Below are positions 32,901 through 44,225 of a stretch of 64,000 nucleotides of DNA, piece after piece. The position numbers and the translations under genes were made by a program. Source of the DNA: Rhizophagus irregularis (taxonomy: Eukaryota > Glomeromycota > Glomeromycetes > Glomerales > Glomeraceae). The stretch covers positions 4,588,001 to 4,652,000 of the forward strand of contig NC_089432.1 in assembly GCF_026210795.1 (NCBI RefSeq), given 5' to 3'. Position 1 is the stretch's first letter; each line of letters starts with the position of its first letter. The notes under the pieces were generated by a model. It was given only the letters and a program-made list of their open reading frames with translations, was not told the origin of the DNA and did not search any database.

Positions 32901-33480
32901 GTTTTGCTTTCTTTTTGAAACTTTAAAAAAGATTTTTAATTTTATTTTATTTTATTTTATTTTATAGGTAATGGCTGCGACATCTCATTGGGCTTTGGAT
33001 CGGTAAGTTTCATTTTCTTTTCAAAACTTTTTTAATAAAAATTATTTTTTAAAATTTTCTTTTATTCTGTAGGTTTCGACTGCAATATCTCCTTAAACTT
33101 TGGGTCAGTGAGTTTCAAAGTTTCGTTTTTTTCAAACTTTCAGAAAAATTTATAATTTTATTTATTTTTTTTATTTTGTAGGTATCGGTTGTGATATCTT
33201 TGGGCATTGAAATGGTAAGTTTTGAAGCAAATACTTCAAAACTTCTTAATAAAAATTGTTTTTTAATTTGACTCTTTCTTTATTTTGTAGGTTTCAGCTG
33301 CGATATCTTTGGATCTGTGAGATTCAAAGAATGCTCCAGAATTTTCTTTTTAAGGAAATTGACTCCGATTTGGATACCATAAGTAAGTTTTGATTCAAAA
33401 CTTTAAAAAAAACTTTATTTTTATTATTTTTAATGTTACTTTTTCTTTTTGTAGGGAAATCGGCACCTGAATCCCAATAG
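29940..33480 (+). repeat. Tandem array of intron-exon-intron-like units
   Basis: About 28 head-to-tail units, period about 112-113 bp in the regular middle part (for example between 31081, 31193, 31306, 31419 and 31532). Each unit has a T-tract ending TTCTATTTTGTAG (a model 3' splice site), a 23-36 nt core of the type TTCGGCTTTCGGTTCTTGG plus a GATATATAG ending, and then GTGAGTTT (a model 5' splice site). A spacer with AGCCGAAACTTTTTT and AAAATAAATTATTTATTTT completes the unit. The core start (GTTTCGGCTTTC) is complementary to the downstream spacer (GAAAGAGCCGAAAC), so each unit can form a hairpin. Core lengths vary and do not keep a frame, so no protein is called. Orientation is the same as the kinase C pseudogene downstream. 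Confidence 0.85.
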
Positions 33481-33540
33481 TAGATCTTTTATAAATAATG
33501 CACGATTTTTATAGGACTTTAGCTTCTATGGAATTTCTTA

Positions 33541-33600
33541 TCTTTATTTGTTGTCTGTTGGAATCGAACCAACTGGAACCAATATCCAAACCATTAACAA
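33541..33600 (-). other. tRNA-like T-arm / pol III B-box relic
   Basis: On the minus strand GTTGGTTCGATTCCAAC forms a perfect 5-bp T-arm with a B-box GGTTCGATTCC. It is flanked by GTTGTTA and AGACAAC, which pair over 5-6 bp like an acceptor stem. The whole is only about 52 nt and lacks an anticodon arm, so it is not a functional tRNA; a SINE head or chance remains possible. Confidence 0.25.
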
Positions 33601-33844
33601 CATGTAAATTTTTAGTAAAGGTGGAATTTTAATTATTAGCATACAGTAAATTATTATTTTTTTTTTGTAAATACTTTTAATAAATGCTTTTAATAAATAT
33701 GATAATGTTAGTTGTCACTTATCATTAAATAATTTGAATCAAAAAAAAAAAAAAATTAAATTTTTTTTGTTAGAGCATTTTATAAACGCCAGTAAAATGC
33801 AATTTGATTTGATATTGACATTTCAATACACAAAATTAAACAAT

Positions 33845-33879
33845 GGGGGACGAAGTCCCCCGCAAAACGCAATTTCTAG
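33845..33879 (+). mobile_element. Helitron-like 3' terminus with perfect hairpin
   Basis: GGGGGACGAAGTCCCCC is a perfect 7-bp stem with a GAA loop, followed 14 nt later by CTAG and T. It lies between the two tandem arrays, suggesting that the upstream array is carried inside or next to a Helitron. No 5' end was found. Confidence 0.6.
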
Positions 33880-33899
33880 TTTAATATATAATATCTACG

Positions 33900-35640
33900 T
33901 ATAATTTTAACTAACTCAATTCTTCATTTAAAAATTATTTCATAATATAGGATGTAAGTAATTTATTTAATTCTGTTATTTCATTTTTATATAAATTTAC
34001 ATATAATTTAAACTAACTAAATCTTATTTAAAAAATTGTTAATGATATAGGGGGTAAGTTAGTTATTTAATTCCATTATTATATATAAATAAATTTAAAC
34101 TAACTAAATTCTTTATTTAAAAATTATTTAATAATATAGAGCGTAAGTTATTTATTTGATTCTATTATTACAGATTTATATGATATTTAAATATAACTTA
34201 AACTCACAAATTCTTTATTGGAAAAATTATTTAATAATATAGGGGGTAGTTATTTATTATTTATTTAATTCTATTATTACATATTTATATAATACATATT
34301 TACATATAACTTAAACTAACTAAAATTCTTTATTCTAAAAAAAACTTTTAATAATAGTATATAGACTATAGAGTGTAAGTTATTTATTTAATTCTATTAT
34401 ATATTTATATAATATTTGCATAACAATTTAAGCTATCTAAATTTGTTATTTAAAAAATTATTTTTGCAATTTCTTTCAGTTGGTAAGTTATAAGTTATTT
34501 ATTCAATTCTATTATTACATATTTGTATAATATTTACATATAACTTAACTAATTCAATTCTGTATATTAAATAACATAGAACATAAGTTATTTAATTCAG
34601 TCTTTATTTATATATTTATATAATATTTATATATAATTTAACCAAACTAAATTAATTAATTATTTAATAATAGGAGGTAAAGCTATCTATTTAAATTTAC
34701 TATTATATAAATTATGTAGTAATTTAAACTAATTAAATTCTTTATTCAAAAAATTATTTAATAATATAGAGAGTAAGTTATTTATTTAGTTATATATTTA
34801 CATGATATTTACAATAATTTACATATAATTTGAACTAAATAAATTCTTTATTTAACAGTTAGTAAGTTATAAGTTATTTATTCAGAATCTATTATTATTA
34901 TTACATATTTAAATAGCTAAATTCTTTATTTGAATAATTATTTAATCATTTATTTAATTCTATTATTACATATTTACATAACATCTACATTAATTTAAAC
35001 TAACTTCTTTATTTAAAAATTATTTAATAATATACTAGAGAGTAAGTTATTATTTAATTCTGTCATTACATATCTATATGCATAATTTAAATAACTAAAT
35101 TCTTTATTTAAAAAATTATTTTGTATTCACTTTTAGTTGGTAAGTTATAAAGTTATCTATTTTAATTCAATATTTACATATAATTTAATTTAAACTAACT
35201 AAATTCTTTATTTAAAATATTATTTAATAATATAGGGCGTAAGTTATTTAATTAATTCTATTATATAATATTTACATATAATTTAAAACTAATTAAAACC
35301 TTTATTAAATAATTATTTAATAATATAGGACGTAAGTTATTTAATTCTATTATTACATATTTATATAATATTTACATATAATTTAACTAACTAAATTCTT
35401 TATGTATAAAATTATTAATGATATAGGTCGTAAGTTATTTATTTATTGCACATTATAATATTTGTATATGATTTGAACTAACTAAATTCTTTATTTAAAA
35501 AATTATTTTGTAATTTCTTTTAGTTGGTAAGTTATAAGTTATTTATTTAATTCTATTATTATCACATATTTATATAATATTTACATATAATTTAAATTAA
35601 TTAAATTCTTTATTTAAAAAATTTATTTGTTGTTTTATCA
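33900..35640 (+). repeat. Second tandem array, back-to-back intron-like units
   Basis: About 16 units of roughly 95-110 bp: GTAAGTTATTTATTT, then TTCTATTATTACATATTT, AAACTAACTAAATTC, TATTTAAAAAATTATTTAAT and AATATAG followed by GGGGTAAGTT. Each holds a donor-like GTAAGT, a branch-point-like CTAAC and an acceptor-like TATAG, with only 2-4 nt between acceptor and next donor. No coding content. Confidence 0.85.
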
Positions 35641-35708
35641 TCATATATTTTATATAATATTTATTTGCTAACTGAATTTTTTCATTTGAAAAATATCTAT
35701 TACATTTT

Positions 35709-35907
35709 CCCTATAAAAAATTTTTATCCGAATATTTCCATTATTTCTCTGTGTCTTCCGTAAAAATTCCGTGAAAATGATACATTCACGGATATCCGTG
35801 TTAGCGAGATGAAAATTTCCATGATTTAAGGCTATAAATTCCATGAAAATGATACATTCACGGAAAAAACATGGAAAGATAAAACACGGATCAGATTTTT
35901 TACAGGG
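35709..35907. mobile_element. MITE with about 21-bp TIRs
   Basis: 199 bp bounded by CCCTATAAAAAATTTTTATC and, in reverse complement, CCCTGTAAAAAATCTGATCC. Inside are two copies of GAAAATGATACATTCACGG, each able to fold with the preceding CCGTGAA or CCATGAA. No clear target duplication was found. No coding capacity. Confidence 0.65.
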
Positions 35908-36077
35908 TTTAGTTGTAAGTTTGTGAATAATATATAGGTTATTACATGTATTTATACAAAAAACTAAGACTTGCATTAATATTAAATTCCTATTTAAATT
36001 TTAGAATTTTAATTTTAAACTTTATTGTAATTTATAATAAAAACTTTATTAATAATTTTAATCATTTAAATTAACAG

Positions 36078-37264
36078 AAGAAGGAGTGGAAATGCAATTC
36101 TGGATGAATTTATCTTTAAAAAGGATTTAAAATGGATTTCTTATAATCAATTTATTAATGTTGAATATCTTAATCAAGGAGGATTTGGTATTATATACAA
36201 AGCTATTTGGTTAAATGATTATAAGGATGAAGAAGTAATTCTTAAATGTCATGATAAGTTAAATGAAAATTTAAATGAATTTTTACATGAAGTATGATAT
36301 TAACATATTAGTATATTATTTTTTTTTTAATAATTATTTATACTGATTGATTATTATTTTTTTTTTTATAGTGGAAATACCATGAAAGATGTTTAGATTC
36401 AAATAATATCATTAATTTTTATAAATTTACAAAAAATCCAGATAATTTAAAATATATGGTAGTAATGGATTATGCAAACAAAGGTAATTTAAGAGAAAAT
36501 TTAGCAAGAATAATCAAAAATAATTGGAAACAAAAATTATATATGTTGTATGAGATTATTTCTGGACTTAATGAGATACATCAGCAAGATCTTATTCATT
36601 GTGATTTTCATGATGGTAATATTTTAAGTCATAATGATAGGAATGAGGATAAAATTTATATTAGTGATTTGGGATTATGTCAACCTGCAAAATCATTTTT
36701 AAAAGAGTACGTTATTTTTGGTGTTATACCATTTATGGCACCTGAAATTTTAAGAGGCAAAGCTTATACTCCTGCTAGTGATATATATAGTTTTTCTATG
36801 ATTATGTGAGAACTTACAGGATACCACCATTTAATAACAGGGCACATGATATTCAACTTAGTTTAAGTATTTGTAAGGGTGAACGTCCTGAAATTATTGA
36901 AAATACTCCACAATGTTATGTAGATTTGATGAAAAAATGTTGGAATGAAGATCCATTAAAAAGGCCATCATCTGAAAAAGTCTTAGATATTATTAAGAAA
37001 TGGATTTATCTTCCTTATGAAATGAAATTTGAAGATATTGATGAGAACTTAAAATGCAGTGTTATGGAATTTATAAATACACCAATTAAGCATAACACTC
37101 TTGTTACTGAATCTCATTCGCAAGCATGTTATACAAGTCGCTTACTTGATTTTAGTAGTAAAAACTTAAATGAAATTCTTGAAAATGAAGATTTACAAGC
37201 TAGTATGAAAGTGAATGAAATGCTAGTAAGCGAAGATTTAAATAATTGTATAATTAAGATTTGA
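36078..37264 (+). pseudogene. Kinase C, TKL-like kinase pseudogene
   Basis: Exon 36078-36291, intron 36292-36371, exon from 36372. Reads SGNAILDEFI, Gly loop NQGGFGIIYKA, VILK lysine, NEFLHEWKYHERCLDSNNII, then HCDFHDGN in the catalytic loop (HCD rather than HRD), DLG, and APEILRGK. At 36807 the Trp codon of the SMIMW motif has become TGA, and one base is lost just after, so the C-lobe (PPFNNRAHD, CWNEDPLKRPS) continues in another frame to 37264. There is no start codon: the first exon begins at a 3' splice site and the upstream exons have been replaced by the repeat arrays and a MITE. It belongs to a different subfamily from kinases A and B but shares their 3' block. Two breaks and loss of the 5' end make it non-functional. 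Confidence 0.85.
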
Positions 37265-37445
37265 AATCATTAGGTATGTAATATAGTATATAAAAAACTA
37301 ATCTTGTAAGTTAGTGTTTATGTGAATTAATTTTATTTAATTTAGATATTAAAACAAGATGAAAATTAACTAATTATTTGTAAAAGATTTATAATTTTTG
37401 ATAGCCAACAAAAAATTGTTCTTTATTTATAGTAAAATATTTAAA

Positions 37446-37595
37446 AAGATTCTTAGTTTGTAATTTAAATAATTCCTTTTTTTTTATATGTTTTATCTAA
37501 ATATTAAATGTGATTTTTTTTTTTAGAATTATTTAAACACTAAGGCTAGAGTAGTAAATATTTTACAAATTTCTTAGTTTGTAATTTATATAAAT
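37446..37595 (+). promoter_or_regulatory. Kinase-family 3' block, one full and one partial copy
   Basis: 37530-37595 repeats the sequence found after kinases A and B (TTATTTAAACACTAAG, then CTAGAGTAGTAAAT and CTTAGTTTGTAATTTA). 37446-37480 repeats only its second half. Function unknown. Confidence 0.4.
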
Positions 37596-38589
37596 CTTTT
37601 TTTTTTTTTATAATTTTTCCAATTATTAAATATAAATTATCAAGAATAGTATAAGTATATAAAACCATTTCCAATGTATATATCAGCTGATCAATTATCC
37701 AATCATTAATTGTCAAATAAAAAAATTCTACACTAACCGTATAAATCTATTAGAGCGCAATAAAAAAACTGTTAATAAATATAATATAGTACAATAAAAA
37801 AAAACCAATATTGGATATTTCTCACCCACACTTTCCTTAAACAGTTTTTTTTAAACTAATACATATTTGAAAAATTTTGGATTAATTGGATTTTTGTATC
37901 TTTAAGTAAATTTCAATTAATCTTATAAACCAAAATTGTTATCTAACTTTTTAATTTAGAAGTAGGACATTAATATAATAATGTATATCTTTTTATCAAA
38001 TAACTTTATTCATTAACTAATTTTATTCATATGACATACAAAAGAATTTTAGGAATTCATTGTGAAATGTACTTAAATAGCATTGATTTATTTAATTTCA
38101 TAAGGAAGGTAACAATTTTTTTGGAATCTGATATGGACTAATGCACTTTAATAATATAGAAATAATAGAAATAATTGAGCTATTCTTTAACTACTAAAAA
38201 ATTATTTCCTCTGATTACTAAGTTCCAACAAGTCGCAGCATTTGCTAATATTGAAATACCTTAAAAAAAGTCAAAATGACGTTATTTAGGCCATCTATCA
38301 GAACTTTCTGTAAAAAAAAAAATTATTCATATTTTCAAACAATTGTATTATGCAAATAAGATTACAAAGATATTATAGGATACTTGTGGATACTGATGCT
38401 ATCATAATGATGCCACAGTTTACGAAAAGTCTATTTTATTGATCATGATCATATGATTTTTCCATTAGAATAATGATCATAGTTTTGCAAAAATTACATA
38501 ATTTTCATAGTGTGAAACAGTAATTTAAATATTTCCAATAATATAAATATTTAAAATTTACTTAATCAAACTTGAATTTATATTATAGG
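37596..38589. other. Intergenic AT-rich stretch
   Basis: Nothing recognised on either strand. Confidence 0.5.
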
Positions 38590-39640
38590 GGTTACCAACT
38601 ATAATGCTTGCCGTACCTATTGTAAGAAGGACGGCAAATTCATTGGAGAATGGTCACCTACCACTACGCCTAAGCCCGATCGTGAACCATGCAGTGCGCG
38701 CCATCCCTTCATACTTACCATACATAGTGTCTTTTCTTCATGAACGTTCCCTACAAATTAAAAAAGAGATTAGTTACAAAAATAACTAAGTAATATTCCG
38801 TTCAGGCTGTAACCTTGGATGCAATTGGGAAGAAACTAGCCCGATCGTGAACCCTGCAGTGCGCACCATCCCTTCATATTTACCATACATAGTGTCTTTT
38901 CTTCTTATTTTTCCTTGAGCGTTCTCTATAAATTTTAAAGAATTAAAAGAGATTAGTTACAAAAATAACTAAGTAAGACTCCGTTCAGGCTGTAACCTTG
39001 GATGCAATTGGGAAGAAACTAGCCCGATCGTGAACCCTGCAGTGCGCACCATCCCTTTGTACTTACCATACATAGTGGCTTCTCTAATCTTTCTTCTATG
39101 TTCGATAGCCCTTGCCCGCATTTGAATATCTTATTTGCTTGACTTAAAAATGATTTCTTATTATGATATTCAAGGTCGTTCCTCCACCTATTTTTCTGAT
39201 GAAACTATCGTCAGAGCGATAGACGATCCTAAACTTCCACAGAGGTGCTCATTACACTCTTTTGTGAGTCACCATCTACACTTTTTAAACATTTCAACAA
39301 CATTTCCGCAGCCGCTAACTGGGTTCGCCCTCCTACCTCTCAACCATCCTTCACCTCCGAATTCCCTTCATCCTCATTTAACATCCTTCCTAAGTTACCT
39401 CCTATGATACATGTTCCTCTCGACTGTCATGCCTAATACCTATGCATATCGTCAATACTATAACTTGGAACCGCGTACAGCAAAAAATCCAAAAATATGT
39501 AAAATAAAATATTGCTTGCTCTTGGCCAGTTGTTAACTTACAACCGTTTCTCCTGAACACCACGTAGAGGTGGCAAGCTTCGTTCAGGGAAAAAAGAAAC
39601 CACTTACCCGTAATTTTATACAACCAGTTTATAATTAATA
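38590..39640 (+). pseudogene. Coding-like remnant of unknown origin
   Basis: The GC content here is clearly above the surroundings. 39147-39240 reads SYYDIQGRSSTYFSDETIVR and on to DDPKLPQ. Another frame at about 39270-39430 reads HFNNISAAANWVRPPTSQPS and beyond to PLDCHA. The change of frame implies a frameshift. The region starts with the tandem repeat at 38673-39110. I cannot name the family; a retroelement or expanded-gene relic is possible. Confidence 0.35.
38673..39110 (+). repeat. Tandem repeat, three copies of about 165-183 bp
   Basis: AGCCCGATCGTGAACC occurs at 38673, 38838 and 39021. Units share TGCAGTGCGC, CCATCCCTTCATA, TTACCATACATAGTG, GATTAGTTACAAAAATAACT and TTCAGGCTGTAACCTTGGAT. 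Copies 2 and 3 are closer to each other than to copy 1. Confidence 0.9.
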
Positions 39641-40699
39641 GGATTAAAAAAAATAATAATAATATTTGGGTTGTTAAGAATAAAAATTGAGCAGAGACGT
39701 TCGGACATATAGATATATAATATATAACATTCCCAACTTGACAAATTCTATATGTAAACTGTGTTTTTTTAGTTATGTTCTGGCCCCAGATTCAACTACT
39801 TATGCACACATGCATTAAAAACAATAAAGAAAATTATAAAAGAAAATTATTTACGTAAAAATCAAAACAAATAAAACAAATAATGCACATGTGCATCAGA
39901 ACAAGAAAGAAATTATTTTTGTAAAATCAAAAATAAGCTTTCTCATCCCCCCATCTAATTATTTGGTTTACATATATACACAATACGTACTATGTACATA
40001 CATACATAAAATACGTACGTATATATACGTAATGTGGGAAAGTCGATCGAGCAATAAACACAGGTTTCTCTACTCAACTTTATTAACAATTTGTTTAAGT
40101 ATGGCTTTAACTTTTTAAAGTGTTTAACGTGGAGTTATTCGTACCTACGGTTTAAAATGAGTCGTGGAGTTGGTTGTACCTTACCTATTACCATACTTAA
40201 CAAGAAAATAAAAATAAAAGAAAAAGAAAAGCGAGAAGGAATAAAAAGGAGAAAGGAGTTAAAGCGAATAAAAAGATAAAAGTGGCTATTTTATATATTT
40301 TAATCATGTATTACTTAACCATGATGAGTCATGTTATAAACATGTGAACTATGTAGTATAATTAATCGTAAACATGTGTTTGCAATAATTTCTCACGTAA
40401 CCTTGTATATTGATGACGTCAAATTTAATATACTATTTCAGTATTTATTGTGGGCGTGTATCATTACATCATTAACACGATTTCCGCGTAACTTAAATTA
40501 TTTCAAAAATAACATTTATTTTACTAGAGCGAGGTTGAATCGGACTTTCGGTGGTTGTAACGATTTGACCGCTGTTGGTAAATAAAGCCAATTTAAACAC
40601 AAAATTATAAGAATTATAAGAATAATAAGTATAATATTTCGGGATATAATTTTGAGTACCCGTTTAATAATATTAAAACTTTTCTTAAAAATCTTTTGA
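39641..40699. other. Intergenic region
   Basis: Short frames at 39891, 40091 and 40376 have no recognisable domain. GTGGAGTT followed by GTACCT words recur at 40130 and 40165. A TACGTA-rich patch lies at about 39985-40030. Nothing is assigned. Confidence 0.45.
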
Positions 40700-42165
40700 A
40701 CCCTAATTAATATCAAGGTAGATAATCTATTATCAATAATAACTTGAAATACTTCATATTCCTCTATTTTAAAAGTTTCTCTATTAATGATTTTCTTTTC
40801 ATATGGGTGTTGCTTGCTTTTACCAACAATATTGTTAATAAAAGATCCTGATGATTTGATATACAAATCTTGTAAACCAAAATATGGTCTCTCCAAATGA
40901 TTGCTTCCTTTTCAAAATTGACTCAACTTAATATAGGATTAAATCGACTTGTTAATGAAAATAAAAAACTATTTAACGTTTTACATTGATAATTTTTATG
41001 ATTACGGGATCTTTCATCTGTTGGTACGACACCATTCTAATGGATTATATCCACCAATTATCTCTCTTGGGTGGCGAATTTTAAATTATAAGAATAGTTA
41101 GTCCAATGTTTATGAAATTTACCAATCCTAAAACAATCACGACTAGCACGATAAATAAGATTAAATTTCAATGGTAAATCTTTAAAATAATAAGGTGTTC
41201 CTTTTTTCTTATCGATCCAACTTGCTATTAATGCAACATCTGTAGCATTAATAATCTTGGAGTCAAATATAAATCTTGGAGGCAGAATTTGAAAAATATT
41301 GAGTAACTTCATCATCGAGATCATCAGGTAAAATATTTTTAAAATAAGTTCTAATCTTCGTGTATTCATCAGGTGACATTTGAAAAAATCGAATATGAGG
41401 GATACAACTTTGTAAAGTTTTTTTTAGATCTATGAAATTCAATGGTTTCCATGTTTTTATATCATTATTTAATATGGAATTGGTATTTTTGATTCCCTAT
41501 TTAATTAAATATTCCCAAATTTTAATTTCTTCTAATTTAAGATAATCACATCTTAAAAATTGAATAAGTTTTTTCCATTTTTAAGAAATCATCTGATTCA
41601 AAAATAACTTCGGGACTATTACACAACAAATCTTTTGCAACTTTATGTAAATTAACGAAATTATCACATTGCAAAATTTTAACAATATCTTTTGTTTTCC
41701 ATTCTAATATATTCCAAAACAAAACTTCTCAAATTGTTGATAAAGCTCAAGTAAATCAAGTTCATCAGCGGCAATTATAACATCAATAATAAGATTATAA
41801 GACTAATCTAATTATTTTCAACGGCCTGAATAAATATACCTATTCATAATAATTTGATTTTGAGGTAATTTTTTTTTCTTTTTTATTAATCATAATGGAA
41901 GTAAAATAATTACTTTATTAGAACTTGAAATATCAAAGGTGAAATGTTAGGCTTTTTAAAAATAATTATTCCATTTTCTTTTTTTGTCCATCGTAAAGAT
42001 AAAGCATTTTTAAAATAATTGAATCTAGAAGCTGAGATTGCTGAATATAGGTTCAATTATTTAATATTCTGCTCTTCATCAATTATAATTTTTACATTAT
42101 AATCAATAGGATCTTGGAGTAAATTTAAAAAAATCTACGGATAAGGTACGATTCATATTTTACAA
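40700..42165 (-). pseudogene. BTB-BACK-TLDc protein pseudogene
   Basis: Reading down the minus strand: DPIDYNVKIIIDEEQNI and FKNALSLRWTKKENGIIIFK (BTB/POZ, about 42130-41940); DELDLLELYQQFEKFCFGIY (end of BTB, about 41770); NILEWKTKDIVKILQCDNF and CDYLKLEEIKIWEYLIK (BACK, 41710-41510); SCIPHIRFFQMSPDEYTKI (about 41400). Then comes the TLDc domain: DSKIINATDVALIASWIDKK, LIYRASRDCFRIGKFHKH (41260-41100), and after a gap GLQDLYIKSSGSFINN and KIEEYEVFQV (40880-40730). At least five frameshifts or stops. BTB-BACK-TLDc proteins are a very large family in Rhizophagus; BTB-BACK usually recruits Cullin-3 and TLDc is linked to oxidative-stress resistance. Confidence 0.85.
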
Positions 42166-42567
42166 ATTTTGTAAAATAAAGGAGAAAAAAAAGGGAAATC
42201 TAGGTTTATGTAATAAAAAACCAATCATTATACATTTTAACTATTGAAATCACAAAAAAAAATCACAAAAAAAACACATGGAAGAAAATGAAGTTACCAT
42301 AAATAATAAAATGGGAATTTAAAATGCGGGTTGTGTATTTGTTTAGAACAATATATTATTATAACAATTGATAATAAAATTTGTATACTGTATTTTAATA
42401 ATAGAGACGAAAAACAATTCATATAAGATCATAGAAGTGAGTAACTGAAGGATTATTGGTGTATAATTCTTATATGTTTAATTCGACTCAATACATATGT
42501 TTTTGATTTATTTTAATATTATCATATATATATTTAATTTTTATATTTAAATCATATTTTACAAATA

Positions 42568-42764
42568 CAGTGACACCTCTATAAGTGCACCCTCTATAAG
42601 TGCACGCACTATATAAATTCTCTTTAAGTGCACGGTGGGCCTGGTCCCAACTTATAAGAGCTCTTAATATTTTACTCTCTATAAATGCACACCCTCTCTA
42701 AGTGCACATTCTACTATTTTTTTACTATGGTCCCAAGGAGGGTGCACTTAGAGAGGTGTCACTG
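42568..42764. mobile_element. 197-bp MITE, Tc1/mariner/pogo type
   Basis: TIRs of about 27 bp: CAGTGACACCTCTATAAGTG on the left, and CAGTGACACCTCTCTAAGTG in reverse complement on the right. The element is flanked on both sides by TA, the target duplication of this superfamily. The motif CTCTATAAGTGCAC recurs several times inside. No coding capacity. Confidence 0.9.
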
Positions 42765-44225
42765 TATATATTATTAATTATTTAATAAAATTAATAAATA
42801 ATCCTTGTTCTCTATTTATTGCATTATATAAAAATCACGTATTTGATCTGCAATCACATGACATATATCCAATCATTTGTGTGTTGTTAACGTCACAGAT
42901 GAATTTCATGAATTTCAATAAAATGAAACAATTATTTGGTATTTTCAAAATCAGAGACTTTAAACGATAATTCCACGTGAGGAGGGGAAACTTGAATAAA
43001 ATTATTTCAAGTAAATCTCTTGGAATTTAACGATCATAACTTATAGGAGAGGATTTTTTTAGTTTAAAAACATAAATACTGTATTACTGTAACATCTTTT
43101 TTTTTTGGACTTTTTTATAAGGATTGGTTTTTGACTCTTGTGTAAGTGAATATTATCCAGGGTGTGGATTCTTTTTTTTTCATATTAAGAATGTAACTAA
43201 CATTCTTCAAATCGATGTCATTTTATTTGTATAAATAAATACAAGATCTATTTTGGAAGTTTCTTGATGGTCCCTTTTTATATATAGAAGTATTGTTTTA
43301 AAGAGAAATTGAAAGTACTTTTATATAAAAAAATATATTTATATTATCTCATTATTAATTAACGCCATACGTTAATTTTATAAACATCTCATTAATAAAA
43401 AATGAAGATAAAAAATTGAATCTATATAGATTTAATAGATTTTAACAATTTTTAATAATAACATAATAAATATAATTTGTTTCATCATATATCTTTTTTA
43501 ATGATACATTTTTTAAATACTCAAATAAATTTTTTTTAAAAAATTAGCATTAATAGCATAATAAAATTTTATTTGATACTTTTTTTTTTGAACAACAATT
43601 TCATTTATAATGAAAGATAATTTTTTAAAAAATAATTTCATTTTTTTAAATTTTTTTGGGCCATACCACACATTTATATTTATTTATAAAAAATACAAAT
43701 ACAATATATTCAAAAAAAATGTACTAAACAGTTGATCCAACTCCCCTACGTACCCTTTCCATCTATTATCATCCACTGATCCACAACAGTTTTTGACCCA
43801 GCATAATTTCAATTAAACAGCAGTACCGCTTGATAAATCTGGAGCCAGATGTAAATATGATTTTACCAATAGTACTAAAATGAGTTAATTAATTTTGAAA
43901 AATTAAAACTAAATTTGGATGGCAAAATTCTGGTGGTGCGCTGCAGTAAATTGTGTTTTTTTTATTTTATAACAAGAGGTTATTGTAAAAAATTGAAAAC
44001 AAATTTTTTAATATAGAACGTGTGCACAATATCATGTTATACTTTCATGAGGTCATTTAATAATTTGAATAAATTTATTAAATTATTTAAATTACAAACT
44101 AAGAATTTTGTAAAACATTTACTACTCTAGTCTTAGTGTTTAAATAATCCATGATAAATTAATAAGTGATAATAATTTAAAATATAAAAAAAAAATATTG
44201 TTAATTTAATCTATCAAAAGACAAT
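42765..44225. repeat. Dispersed repeat and kinase B 3' flank
   Basis: 43540-43900 is the reverse complement of parts of 62155-62600: matching words are CCATCTATTATCATCC, TACCGCTTGATAAATC, GATTTTACCAATAGTACTAA and GGGCCATACCACAC. 44075-44155 is the kinase-family 3' block in reverse. No gene seen. Confidence 0.7.

Noticed and set aside
33541-33600. Functional tRNA gene
   Set aside because: About 52 nt, no anticodon arm and an imperfect acceptor stem; kept only as a tRNA-like relic.
29940-35640. Regularly spaced repeats that might suggest a CRISPR array
   Set aside because: Units are over 95 bp with no short exact repeat and unique spacer pattern, and the window is clearly eukaryotic.
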